Assembly (NCBI GenBank): GCA_031256975.1 | Contig: JAIRPN010000013.1 | Span: forward strand, 186,001 to 250,000 | Length of the DNA stretch: 64,000 nt | Direction of reading: 5' to 3' | From: Verrucomicrobiales bacterium | GTDB lineage: Bacteria > Verrucomicrobiota > Verrucomicrobiia > Methylacidiphilales > JAAUTS01 | Part shown: piece by piece, positions 1 through 9,005 of the stretch | Position numbering within the stretch: position 1 is the first letter of the stretch | Layout of the letters: the number at the start of each line of letters is the position of its first letter | Made by a program: the position numbers and the translations under genes | The notes under the pieces: generated by a model | Seen by the model: the letters and a program-made list of their open reading frames with translations, nothing else | Told to the model about the DNA's origin: nothing | Database searches by the model: none

Positions 1-525
1 CACCCAACTGTACAGTTGCGGCTGGCACAGGTCCTCCCAGGTGTTGACCGCCGGCAGTCCGGTCAGTTTCAGCACCTTGTTGTTTTGCAGGATGCCGAAG
101 GAGGACAGGGCCGCCCCATAGAACATATAATCCTTGTCGACAATCGGGAAGCCGCCGATGTCGGCGGGGATTTGCGCCAGCAGGTCGGGAGGCAGTTTGT
201 AGGCGAACAAATGGCCCTTGGCTTTCTGGCTGATGAAGGGATCGACTCCGCCGCCGAACATCAGGTCGACCTGCGCCGAGTCGGGCGTGGCCTCGAAGCT
301 GGCGTTTAGCGCCTTCTCGATTGACGAAGTGCCGCCCAGATCGCGCCAGCGCACTTCGATTTCCCGGCCGGTTTGCTGCCGGTAATATTCGGCGAAGGCG
401 CGGCCGAATTCATAACGCACCCCCTCCCAGTGGGGGGAAACAATGATTAACTCGTCCCCGGCGCGACAGGCCCCGGTCGCTGCCAACAAGGCCAGTACGA
501 TCAGGGTCCGGGAAAACAAGTGCAT
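1..525 (-). CDS. ABC transporter extracellular solute-binding protein (Fe3+/FutA/Fbp-like), 3' end beyond window
   Basis: Manual reverse-strand translation from ATG at 525: MHLFSRTLIVLALLAATGACRAGDELIIVSPHWEGVRYEFGRAFAEYYRQQTGREIEVRWRDLGGTSSIEKAL...; signal peptide plus SBP pattern; not in the ORF track because truncated. Confidence 0.75.
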   Translation of the reverse strand, partial: MHLFSRTLIVLALLAATGACRAGDELIIVSPHWEGVRYEFGRAFAEYYRQQTGREIEVRWRDLGGTSSIEKALNASFEATPDSAQVDLMFGGGVDPFISQKAKGHLFAYKLPPDLLAQIPADIGGFPIVDKDYMFYGAALSSFGILQNNKVLKLTGLPAVNTWEDLCQPQLYSWV

Positions 526-658
526 CGGGGTTATTTTGCGCAATCTGGGTGGTTGTAAAGGTAAAATATGTGACAATTGTGTGATGAAAATGGCACTAAA
601 AATTTGTTGTCAGGCAATATTGGATTATCTTTAATCACCAAATCAAGGGTAACTGCTT

Positions 659-2830
659 ATGAATCCGGTATTTATTTCCATCAACGGAGAGTCGCGTGGT
701 CCTTATACTATCGATGACTTGCGCTTGTTTCATCGCCATGGCGTTTTGACTGCCAAGACCGAGATCTACGACGAGGAGGGCAAGAATTGGCGCCCCTTGG
801 AGCAGCTTCCGGAAATCCAGGCCTCGGTGCTGCGCGTGCCGGAACAGGAAGCCCGTGAATTGCTGGCCAAGCTGGTGGAAATCCAGGCCGGGCTCGCCGA
901 CCATGAATTGCCGCGCGATGAACGGGAAATCCTGGCAAAGGAAATGCAGGGCATCCTGGAGAAATTGCCGCACTGGCTCGGTGCCGCCGACGTGATCGGG
1001 CTGGATGAGTTGAAGGGCATTTTTGAGCCGACCAACAAAAAGGCGCTGGAAGCGGTGAATACCCTCAGCGAGGAGGCGAAGAAGTCCCGCGAGGAACAAA
1101 AACGCCTGCAGGATTTGCTGGTCAAGGCGATTGAGGAACAGGAAGGCCGGCGCCAGTTGCTGGTGGAAATGTTCCGCCAGTCGGTGGACGAGGCCTTTAC
1201 CGACAAGCTCAGCGTCCAGCTCAGCCAGGCCGCGCAACTTAACCAGGCATTGAGCGCGTTGAACAAGGAATTGGAGACCCGCACCGGCTCGCTGGAAGAC
1301 GGGCAGAAATTCCTGGTCGAGTCCTTCCACGCCCGCGAGGACAGTTACAAGAAGACCCTGGAGGAGTTTCGCAGTGCCTGGGGCGAGCACGCGGTGAAGT
1401 TTTCCGGCGCGCTGGCGGGGCATGAACAGAATCTCGAGGTCCAGCTCAAGGCGCTAACCACCAGCCTCGACCAGACCCGGCAAAAAGCCACGACAGAATT
1501 CCAGGCCCTGATCGATTTGCTGCGCGAGGCCTACGAAAAACGCGACGCCAAGGAACAGGAACAATTGCAGGTTTCGCTGACCAAGGAAAAACAACAGGTC
1601 GAGGACCGGGCGACTTTCCGTGCCGCGTTGCTGGCGAAACTGAACAATATCGAGGCCGCCAACAACGAGCTGAAAGCCGCCGCCGAGTCTTCCAACCAAT
1701 ACGCCGAGGAGCAGGAAGCCGCGCTTAACGACAAACTGGAACAATGGATGCAGAATATCCGGGGCCAGTTTGCCGAATTCGCCAAGAGTGACTCCGAAGT
1801 GCACAAAAAATTGCTGGAGAATTTGGAACAATTGGTCGCCGCTAACGGTGAGCTCAAGGCCGCGACCGTTGCGCGTGACAAACAGGCTGGCGAACAACAG
1901 GCCGCCCTGAACGGCAAGCTGGAACAATTGGTCAACGGCCTGCATGCCAATATCGACGGCTTGAAATCATCCGAGGCCGCCGCCAACCAGCTTTCCGGCG
2001 AGCAACACGGTGCGGTGCTGGGCAAGGTGGACCAGGTTTTGCAGGCGCTAAACGCCAAGCTGGAGGCGCAGGACAAGCGGCATCAGGAGCAGTCGGCGGC
2101 ACTAAACGCCAATTTCGAGGGATTGCGCAACAAGGCCGCGGCCGAATTCGCCGCCTTGACAGCCCTGTTGGGTGAAGCCTTTGAAAAACGCCAGGCCGCC
2201 GAGCAGCAACGCCTCAGCGCGCAGATGGAACAGGATCAAAAATCTGCCGCGGCCACCGCCGGTTTGCACCGGCAATTGCAGGAACAGCTTGGCAAGTTGG
2301 AAGCCGCCAACGAGGAACTGAAGAAGAGCATTGCCACGGCCAGTAAGCATTCGGACCAGCACCAGGACGCCTTGTTCAAGCAATTGGATTCCGTGATTAG
2401 CGGCCTGGAAAACAAGTTGACCGCCCTCAAGGCCGAACACCAAAAACAGAATCACGAAAGCTTTGACAACTTGCAGTCGGCGTTGGTCGGCTTGCAGGCC
2501 GACCGCCAGAAAAGCGCCATCGCCCTGCTCAACAACCAGCAGGAAACCAAGGCCGCGCTGCAAAAAATCGCCGCCGAGCAGGCGGGCAAGCCGTTGCGCG
2601 ACGAGCATCATGTCCTTGACAAGGTATCGCGCAACATAGACACCATTTTCGCACACCTGTCGAACCACGAAATTCTGGAGCAGCGCGCCGACGAGGCGCA
2701 GCGCCGGGTCGGTGAGTTGACCGGTTTGCTGGCGCGCCAGCAACAGGCCAACAAGCAACAAGCCCGCTCACTCGCGGTGCTGACCCGCCGGCTGGCTACA
2801 GTGGAAGCGCGTCTGCGGATTGGGAAATAA
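659..2830 (+). CDS. GYF_2-type N-terminal domain protein with very long coiled-coil
   Basis: N-terminus FISINGESRGPYTIDDLRLFHRHGVLTAKTEIYDEEGKNWRPLEQL resembles GYF_2; remainder is Gln/Glu/Ala-rich heptad-like with internal repeats. Confidence 0.75.
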   Translation: MNPVFISINGESRGPYTIDDLRLFHRHGVLTAKTEIYDEEGKNWRPLEQLPEIQASVLRVPEQEARELLAKLVEIQAGLADHELPRDEREILAKEMQGILEKLPHWLGAADVIGLDELKGIFEPTNKKALEAVNTLSEEAKKSREEQKRLQDLLVKAIEEQEGRRQLLVEMFRQSVDEAFTDKLSVQLSQAAQLNQALSALNKELETRTGSLEDGQKFLVESFHAREDSYKKTLEEFRSAWGEHAVKFSGALAGHEQNLEVQLKALTTSLDQTRQKATTEFQALIDLLREAYEKRDAKEQEQLQVSLTKEKQQVEDRATFRAALLAKLNNIEAANNELKAAAESSNQYAEEQEAALNDKLEQWMQNIRGQFAEFAKSDSEVHKKLLENLEQLVAANGELKAATVARDKQAGEQQAALNGKLEQLVNGLHANIDGLKSSEAAANQLSGEQHGAVLGKVDQVLQALNAKLEAQDKRHQEQSAALNANFEGLRNKAAAEFAALTALLGEAFEKRQAAEQQRLSAQMEQDQKSAAATAGLHRQLQEQLGKLEAANEELKKSIATASKHSDQHQDALFKQLDSVISGLENKLTALKAEHQKQNHESFDNLQSALVGLQADRQKSAIALLNNQQETKAALQKIAAEQAGKPLRDEHHVLDKVSRNIDTIFAHLSNHEILEQRADEAQRRVGELTGLLARQQQANKQQARSLAVLTRRLATVEARLRIGK

Positions 2831-2856
2831 TGGCTCCTTCAAGAAGTCAAAAAATT

Positions 2857-2930
2857 AATCGCAGAGGCGCGGAGACACAGAGAAAAACACTTTGAAATGA
2901 ACTCCGTTTCTCCGCGCCTCTGCGGTTAAA
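2857..2930. repeat. Inverted repeat, CGCAGAGGCGCGGAG family, copy 1
   Basis: aatcgcagaggcgcggaga ... tctccgcgcctctgcggtt; same core as copies at 7204 and 26099. Confidence 0.8.
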
Positions 2931-3014
2931 AAGGTGTTTTCCGAAGCTGTCTAATTTCAGCTGCCAAACTCCCCGGAATGTAACTTTGGGAGGTTTTTTC
3001 GCGTTCTGGGCAAT

Positions 3015-3046
3015 AAAAAAGCCGCCGTGGTTAGCGGCGGCTTTTT
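3015..3046. terminator. Bidirectional intrinsic terminator
   Basis: AAAAAAGCCGCC gtggttagc GGCGGCTTTTT between convergent genes. Confidence 0.85.
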
Positions 3047-3069
3047 GGATATTCAGAATCTTGCGGTGT

Positions 3070-4227
3070 TCAGCCAACAAATTTCTTGATGCGGGCCAGA
3101 CCTTGCTCGATGTTGTCCAGGCTGGTGGCGTAGGAGATGCGGATGGTGTTGTCATCGCCGAAGGCGACGCCGGGCACCACGGCCACTTTTTGCTGTTCGA
3201 GCAGCTTCTCGGAAAATTCAACCGAGCCCATGCCGGTCTTGCTGATGTCGATCAGGAAGTAGAAGGCGCCGTTCGGTTTGACGTAGCTGAGCTTGCTGAT
3301 GTCGTCGAGCAATTCGATCACACGGGCGCGGCGCTTGGTGTATTCGGCCAGCATTTCGTCGACACAATCCTGCGGTCCCTTGTACGCGGCGAGCGCGCCT
3401 TTTTGGGCGAAGGAGGTCGGGTTGGAGGTCGAGTGGCTTTGCAGCGAATCGATGGCCTTGGCCACGTTCTTCGGGGCGGCTACATAGCCCAAGCGCCAGC
3501 CGGTCATGGAGTACGGCTTGCTGAAACCGTTGACGGTTAGCGTCAGTTCATAGACTTCCTTGCTGAAGCTGGCGATGGAGCTGTGCTTGGCTCCGTCGTA
3601 GATCAGTTTTTCGTAAATTTCATCGGAAAGGATGTAGATGTCGTCCTCGAGGGCGACTTCTGCCAGGGCGGCCAGTTCGTTCTCGGTGTAGACGACGCCG
3701 GTCGGATTGCCGGGGCTGTTGATGATGACAACCTTGGTCAGCGGGCTGGTGTACTCACGAAACAATTCCGGGGTGAGCTTGTAGCCGTTTTCCGCGGTGG
3801 TCGGGACAATGACGGGTTCGCCGCCGGCCAGTTTGACCATTTCCGGGTAGCTGACCCAGTAAGGGGCGGGAATCAATACTTCGTCACCGGGATTCAGGAC
3901 CGCTAATAGCGCGTTGTAGCAGGAGTGCTTGGCGCCGCAGTTGACGATGATCTGGCTGGGGTCGTAATCGAGATTATTCTCCTTTTTCAGCTTTTCGGAG
4001 ATGGCAGCGCGCAGCTCGGGGATGCCAGAGGAAGGGGTGTATTTGGTGAAGCCGGCTTCCAGGAAGCCCATGGCGGCGGCCTTGATGTGTTCCGGGGTGT
4101 CAAAATCGGGTTCACCGGCACCAAAGCCGATCACGTCCACACCTTCGGCCTTCATGGCCTTGGCCTTCGCATCGACGGCGAGCGTCAGGGAAGGAGTCAA
4201 TTTGCTTACACGTTCTGAAATATCCAT
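3070..4227 (-). CDS. Pyridoxal-phosphate aminotransferase, class I/II (aspartate aminotransferase-like)
   Basis: Full-length 385 aa, NSPGNPTGVVY, NGFSKPYSMTGWRLGY motif with PLP Lys. Confidence 0.92.
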   Translation of the reverse strand: MDISERVSKLTPSLTLAVDAKAKAMKAEGVDVIGFGAGEPDFDTPEHIKAAAMGFLEAGFTKYTPSSGIPELRAAISEKLKKENNLDYDPSQIIVNCGAKHSCYNALLAVLNPGDEVLIPAPYWVSYPEMVKLAGGEPVIVPTTAENGYKLTPELFREYTSPLTKVVIINSPGNPTGVVYTENELAALAEVALEDDIYILSDEIYEKLIYDGAKHSSIASFSKEVYELTLTVNGFSKPYSMTGWRLGYVAAPKNVAKAIDSLQSHSTSNPTSFAQKGALAAYKGPQDCVDEMLAEYTKRRARVIELLDDISKLSYVKPNGAFYFLIDISKTGMGSVEFSEKLLEQQKVAVVPGVAFGDDNTIRISYATSLDNIEQGLARIKKFVG

Positions 4228-4339
4228 AGGGGCTCAAGGCTAGACGAGCCGGAGATGGGAAGCTAGTTAATTTTTTAAACTTAAGAAAATAGCCCTGGTG
4301 ACTTCTGAAAGGGAAAAGCTACGCTAAGGGCGAAGCTTT

Positions 4340-5008
4340 ATGGTTAAATTTCGAACAATGGGACGTTTTCTTGTGCTGGCAATTAGCGTCTTGGGGGCGG
4401 ATATCCGGCTTTTTGCACAGGATACAGTTGAGGAAAGGCAGCAAATTATCGCTAATGGCGAAACGGATGCCCGGGCGGATTTCCAGAAACACGTTTTTCG
4501 CATTGAAAAATACGGGTTACGGCTCGTTCTCGAGGGTGTGGAATCAGATCCATATGAAAAATATCTGCAAGAATATGGGGTTGAGTTCAAGACCATTGGC
4601 GGCGGGTGCGACCCCAACAGTCCGGAAGCTTTGCATGCCCAAGGGTATAATAAGGTCATGGAAAAACTGATTATCGCCAAGTATCAGCGGGATATTTTTC
4701 AGGAAGCCAGAGATTATTTACAAATTTATCTGCAGGGAGTTTCGGGAGCCAAAAAAGATTTTGCCGATGGTATTTACAAGGAGGAAAGCTATGGCATGGG
4801 GTCGGAATGGAGTACGGAGAGGAGCAAATATTTGCAAGAGAAATATCAGGTGGTTTGCAAAGGCGTGGCCGGTTGTGTGGTGACGCCGAAAATCCTGGGA
4901 CACGCGCAAGGATACAATGCGACCATGCAAAAATTGTTGAGAGAGAAATATGGCAAAGATATTTTCAAGGAAGCGGACGACTTTGCCCGGCAACAGACAG
5001 GACGCTAA
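4340..5008 (+). CDS. Hypothetical secreted protein, repeat paralog A
   Basis: Signal-like N-terminus; repeat GYNxxMxKLxxxKYxxDIFxEA. Confidence 0.7.
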   Translation: MVKFRTMGRFLVLAISVLGADIRLFAQDTVEERQQIIANGETDARADFQKHVFRIEKYGLRLVLEGVESDPYEKYLQEYGVEFKTIGGGCDPNSPEALHAQGYNKVMEKLIIAKYQRDIFQEARDYLQIYLQGVSGAKKDFADGIYKEESYGMGSEWSTERSKYLQEKYQVVCKGVAGCVVTPKILGHAQGYNATMQKLLREKYGKDIFKEADDFARQQTGR

Positions 5009-5616
5009 TGGTGAACTTTATGGATGGAAAAATTTGGTTGTTAGCGGCGGGCTTGGTGATTAGTGCCACCGTATCGCCTTGCCGGGCGGAAAAATGGTTC
5101 GCGCCGGATGTGAACCGGGAACTGGATGCCACGGCATCGAATGGCGCGGCGGATGCCAACCGTGACTTTGTCCAAGGGGTATACCAGCAGGAGGTGGTCG
5201 GTGCGCTTTCCGCGGAAGGCGCGGCGCGGGCCCGGTATTTGAAGGATAAATACAATGTGCTGACCAAACCGGTTGGCGGAACGATGGTCACCTCCTTCGA
5301 AACCGACCACGCCAAGAGTTACAATGCGACGATGCAGCAATTGCTGGCGCAGAGGTTTGGCAGGGATGTGTTCAAAGAAGCGGATCAGTTTACCGGGGCC
5401 TATGCCAAGGGAGCCAAGCAAGCCCGGGAGGATTTCGCCAGGGGAGTCCGTGCCTTGCGGAAAGCGGCGGATTCCGATATCGGCAAAACCGGGGCTGAGG
5501 ATGAAGCCCGGGCCGAGGCTAACAACCAACTCACTGGTTACAATGAAACCATGCAGAAATTGCTGGATGACGCTAGTGGTAAAAAGCCTGGCAGGATGAA
5601 TCCTAATTCGCCCTGA
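5008..5616 (+). CDS. Hypothetical secreted protein, repeat paralog B (start overlaps stop of upstream gene, TAATG)
   Basis: MVNFMDGKIWLLAAGLVISATVSPCRAEK...; SYNATMQQLLAQRFGRDVFKEADQF and GYNETMQKLLDD repeats shared with 4340..5008. Confidence 0.7.
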   Translation: MVNFMDGKIWLLAAGLVISATVSPCRAEKWFAPDVNRELDATASNGAADANRDFVQGVYQQEVVGALSAEGAARARYLKDKYNVLTKPVGGTMVTSFETDHAKSYNATMQQLLAQRFGRDVFKEADQFTGAYAKGAKQAREDFARGVRALRKAADSDIGKTGAEDEARAEANNQLTGYNETMQKLLDDASGKKPGRMNPNSP

Positions 5617-5620
5617 AATG

Positions 5621-6244
5621 TTAATAGTGTATTGGTCGATCTTTGATGAATTCGCTGGTATTACCTACCGTATGGACTGCCTTGCCATGCAGAGAATGGT
5701 TGGCGGATTCCAGTAGTACAGTTTCAGCAGGAGAGTTTGTGGTCAAGCCGGGCGTATATTTCCAGCGTAGTTCATGACTTTTCGGCTGGTAGAATAGTTT
5801 GTTGAGATGGTCCAGTTCCGCGCCGCTTTTGTCCTTCAACTCGGTGCTGACGAAATCCTCGAATGAATCGGGATATTTGCCTTCGTGATCGTTGGCGTAG
5901 GCGAACAACATGATCCCGACTTGGCGGATGTCGGCAAGTTCCTTGGTTTGTTTGGCCGACTCCAGCGCTTTGTTGATGCCCGGCACCATTAATCCAGCCA
6001 GGACCCCGGTGGTAAAAATACTTACGGCTGACAGGGCGATGGCGATGATGGCCATCACCATGTTCTTCGTCGCGGGATGTTTTTTCTGCTGGCACAAGCT
6101 GATGGCGCCGCAGATAAACGCAGGGAATCCCGCAAACAGGCCGCAACAAAAGGTTCCCAGAACTCCCAACACAAGGGAGCTAACGGCAAGCTTGCTGGTT
6201 CTGTTGTTTGGCAAGGGAGGACAGGCAGAGTCGTTCATGGGCAA
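5621..6244 (-). CDS. DUF4190-like membrane protein with pseudopilin-like C-terminal part
   Basis: SLVLGVLGTFCCGLFAGFPAFICGAISL two-TM pattern; ALESAKQTKELADIRQVGIMLFAYANDHEGKYPDSFEDF. Confidence 0.65.
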   Translation of the reverse strand: MPMNDSACPPLPNNRTSKLAVSSLVLGVLGTFCCGLFAGFPAFICGAISLCQQKKHPATKNMVMAIIAIALSAVSIFTTGVLAGLMVPGINKALESAKQTKELADIRQVGIMLFAYANDHEGKYPDSFEDFVSTELKDKSGAELDHLNKLFYQPKSHELRWKYTPGLTTNSPAETVLLESANHSLHGKAVHTVGNTSEFIKDRPIHY

Positions 6245-6288
6245 ATATTAAGTCGCTAACCGTGAGCTTGGAAGGTTAAAATGACGGG

Positions 6289-7200
6289 ATGAGATTCTGC
6301 ATGGGTCGGATGATGGTGGCGCTAATGGCGGTTTTGTTGTTGGCGGGATTGCTTGGAAATTCGTCATGGGCGGCCGGGACGCGGCGGGCGCAGCATGTGT
6401 TCATCATTAGCTTTGACCAGGGAGGCGGCGATATTATCAGGAGCCAGCCAGCGCCGGAGTTCAAGAAGATGTTCGCGGATGGCGCGGCGACCTGGCGGGC
6501 TTACACGATCGTGCCGAGCATCACCCTGCCGTCGCACACCTCGATGCTGACCGGAGTTGGAATCCAGGAACACCAGATCGACTGGAATGATTACCAACCG
6601 GACAGGGGAGTGGTGCAGGTGCCGACCATTTTCAGCTTGGCGAAGAAGCAGGGCTTGAGCACGGCGATGTTTGTCGGCAAGGAGAAGTTCAAGCACCTGG
6701 TCCTGCCGAACAGCGTTGATACTTTCTTTGTCGGTGGCAGTTCGGGTGAAATCGCGGCGGAATTCGCCAAGCAAATCGGCAAGCTCAAGCCGGACCTCTG
6801 CTTCATCCACTTCGCCGAGATTGACGGCACCGGCCATAAATACGGCGTTGGCTCGCCCGAGCAGGTCAAGGCGGTCGCCGACTGTGACGCGGCGCTAACG
6901 GTGATCCGCAACGCGGTGAAAAAGGCCGGACTGGAGGATTCCAGCGTGTTCATCCTCACTGCTGATCACGGCGCGCACCCTAATATTAACAAGGACGGCA
7001 CACTGTCCAGTCCGCACGGCAATTCCAAGCACAGCGATGTCGATATCCCATGGGTTGCCTGGGGCAAGGGCGTGAAGAAAAACTTCGCCATTAGCGCCCC
7101 GGTGCTGACCTACGACACTGCGGCGACGGCGATCTGGCTGCTCGGCGTACCGGTTCCCGAAAGCTTCTGGGGTAAGCCGGTGGTCAGTGCGTTTGAATGA
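6289..7200 (+). CDS. Alkaline phosphatase superfamily protein (type I phosphodiesterase/nucleotide pyrophosphatase-like)
   Basis: PSITLPSHTSMLTG nucleophile region, FAEIDGTGHKYG, TADHG metal motifs, signal peptide. Confidence 0.85.
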   Translation: MRFCMGRMMVALMAVLLLAGLLGNSSWAAGTRRAQHVFIISFDQGGGDIIRSQPAPEFKKMFADGAATWRAYTIVPSITLPSHTSMLTGVGIQEHQIDWNDYQPDRGVVQVPTIFSLAKKQGLSTAMFVGKEKFKHLVLPNSVDTFFVGGSSGEIAAEFAKQIGKLKPDLCFIHFAEIDGTGHKYGVGSPEQVKAVADCDAALTVIRNAVKKAGLEDSSVFILTADHGAHPNINKDGTLSSPHGNSKHSDVDIPWVAWGKGVKKNFAISAPVLTYDTAATAIWLLGVPVPESFWGKPVVSAFE

Positions 7201-7203
7201 TTT

Positions 7204-7281
7204 TTCACCGCAGAGGCGCGGAGTGCGCGGAGTTTTTTCTGATATAAATGATCTCTGCGTTCTCCGCGCCTCTGCGGTGAA
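7204..7281. repeat. Inverted repeat, CGCAGAGGCGCGGAG family, copy 2
   Basis: TTCACCGCAGAGGCGCGGAG / CTCCGCGCCTCTGCGGTGAA perfect 20-bp arms. Confidence 0.9.
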
Positions 7282-7286
7282 TTTTT

Positions 7287-7523
7287 ATGTCTATGAATGA
7301 GGAAGTGGCGCGCAAGGATTGGGAAAAGTTACGGGATTGGAAGATGCCGTTCGGGAAATTTGCCGGGCGGCATTTGTATGAGTTGCCTGCCGAATATTTG
7401 TGCTGGTTCGAGCAGAAGGGCTGGCCGGAGGGGGAGCTTGGCAAGTTATTGAGGATTGTGCTTGAGGCCAAGCGCGAGGGAGCGGATGAAGCCTTTGATG
7501 TGTTCCGGCGTCAGGGGAAGTGA
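7287..7523 (+). CDS. DUF3820 family protein
   Basis: KMPFGKFAGRHLYELPAEYLCWFEQKGWPEGELGKLLRIVLE. Confidence 0.75.
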   Translation: MSMNEEVARKDWEKLRDWKMPFGKFAGRHLYELPAEYLCWFEQKGWPEGELGKLLRIVLEAKREGADEAFDVFRRQGK

Positions 7524-7939
7524 TAGGTGGCGCCGTTGTGACGGTAGGCATAGGGGCTTTGGCGCTGGATGCGGCGGAAGAACTGGCTGAAGGTGGCGAT
7601 GGAGCTGAAGCCGAGTTGCCGGGCGATGAGGGTGATGGAGCGGTCGGTGTTGCGCAGGAGATCGCAGGCGGCGATGTGGATGTATTCGTCGATCCAGTCG
7701 CAAGCCCTGAGGCCGGTCATGGCGCGGATGGCGGCGTTGAAGTCGCTGTGCTTGACGAGCCCCATCTTGCGGGCGTGGAACTCGGGCGAACGGCGGCCGT
7801 AGACCATCAACAACTTGGCCAGCAGGTCCATAAAGCTGTTGCCGCTGGAGGGAAGCCCTGCCTCGGGTTCGCGGCGGTTGATATAGAGGGACGCAGGGGT
7901 GATTTTCGGGTAAACAAAGCCGGGGGAGCTCGCAGTCAT
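7511..7939 (-). CDS. AraC-family helix-turn-helix transcriptional regulator
   Basis: IHIAACDLLRNTDRSITLIARQLGFSSIATFSQFFRRIQRQSPYAYR matches the AraC HTH pattern. Confidence 0.8.
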   Translation of the reverse strand: MTASSPGFVYPKITPASLYINRREPEAGLPSSGNSFMDLLAKLLMVYGRRSPEFHARKMGLVKHSDFNAAIRAMTGLRACDWIDEYIHIAACDLLRNTDRSITLIARQLGFSSIATFSQFFRRIQRQSPYAYRHNGATYHFP

Positions 7940-8141
7940 GGTAAGATTATAGGAATTTGATTTATTCGCTCAATCTTAAAGAAATAATTTACTAAATATT
8001 GATATTAACTAAATCATAATAAAAAGATTTATTATACAATATTATTAGGAAAATCTTTATTTAATAAGTTATCAAACAGATGTAGATGATAAATCCTGGC
8101 GTTGTGGTTGTTTCGCCTGGAATGAGAGGCGGGAGCGACGC

Positions 8142-8885
8142 CTATTTGTTTCGCAGCAGGGGCTTGCCGTTAAGGATGACAATATTCTCGTCGGGATTTT
8201 TAACTGCTTCGGCGGAATTGCCGACGGTGTAAACGATCAGGTATTCCTGGGAGCCTTTTTTGAATTTTTCGGCGGATTGCAACAGAATGGTGTTGGATGC
8301 GTCGTTGGTGGTGAGTCCCGGCGTAAGCGTCCAGCGGAGTTGTTTGCCGTTCTTTTGGTAGAGCAGGCGTTTGATTTCCTTGGGAACGACCGGATCGTTT
8401 GTTTTGGCGAAAGCATTGAGATCACTGGGATAGTTGCCGTTGTTTTCATTGGCGTAAACAAGCAAGGTCAGGCCGATTTGTTTGGCGTCGGCCACATCCT
8501 TCATATACGGAAATATGGGGGATCCATAATGGATGGAGGGTAGGCAGAGTGCGGCGGTGACGAATAGCAACCATAGCAGATTAAAAATCATGTCACTGAT
8601 GATGGAGATCAGGCCTTGTTTGATGCGACGAAACTTGAACAGGTAATCCACTCCGTAAAAAAGCGCGGTAAGGCTGAAACAGGCGCCAGCGAAAAAAAGA
8701 ATCAGGGCCAACGGGATAAAAAACGGTCCAACGGGCCTGAGCCAGTCGCCGATGATCAGGCATGATATGCCGGAAACAATGCAATATAAGACGGAGCGGG
8801 TTTTTCGGCGGCAGTTGGCGACGCATGTTGATGCCAGACCAAGCTCGTCGTTGGCGTCGAAGGGGGTGTCGAACGGTGCCGCCAT
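8142..8885 (-). CDS. Membrane protein with pseudopilin-like C-terminal part, paralog of 5621..6244
   Basis: DVADAKQIGLTLLVYANENNGNYPSDLNAF...LRWTLTPGLTTNDASNTILLQSAE vs LADIRQVGIMLFAYANDHEGKYPDSFEDF...LRWKYTPGLTTNSPAETVLLESAN. Confidence 0.65.
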   Translation of the reverse strand: MAAPFDTPFDANDELGLASTCVANCRRKTRSVLYCIVSGISCLIIGDWLRPVGPFFIPLALILFFAGACFSLTALFYGVDYLFKFRRIKQGLISIISDMIFNLLWLLFVTAALCLPSIHYGSPIFPYMKDVADAKQIGLTLLVYANENNGNYPSDLNAFAKTNDPVVPKEIKRLLYQKNGKQLRWTLTPGLTTNDASNTILLQSAEKFKKGSQEYLIVYTVGNSAEAVKNPDENIVILNGKPLLRNK

Positions 8886-8940
8886 TAACGGATGATATGG
8901 CGCTAATGGCGGGAGGGGAAGCTTGTTTTGTGCAAGGTGG

Positions 8941-8996
8941 CACAGACATTCCTGTCTGTGCTTTCAAGGGCAGGGACACAGACAGGAATGTCTGTG
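8941..8996. repeat. Perfect 20-bp inverted repeat (REP/MITE-like) downstream of secA
   Basis: CACAGACATTCCTGTCTGTG (8941-8960) and its exact reverse complement CACAGACAGGAATGTCTGTG (8977-8996), 16-nt spacer. Confidence 0.9.
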
Positions 8997-9005
8997 TTAC
9001 TTTGC

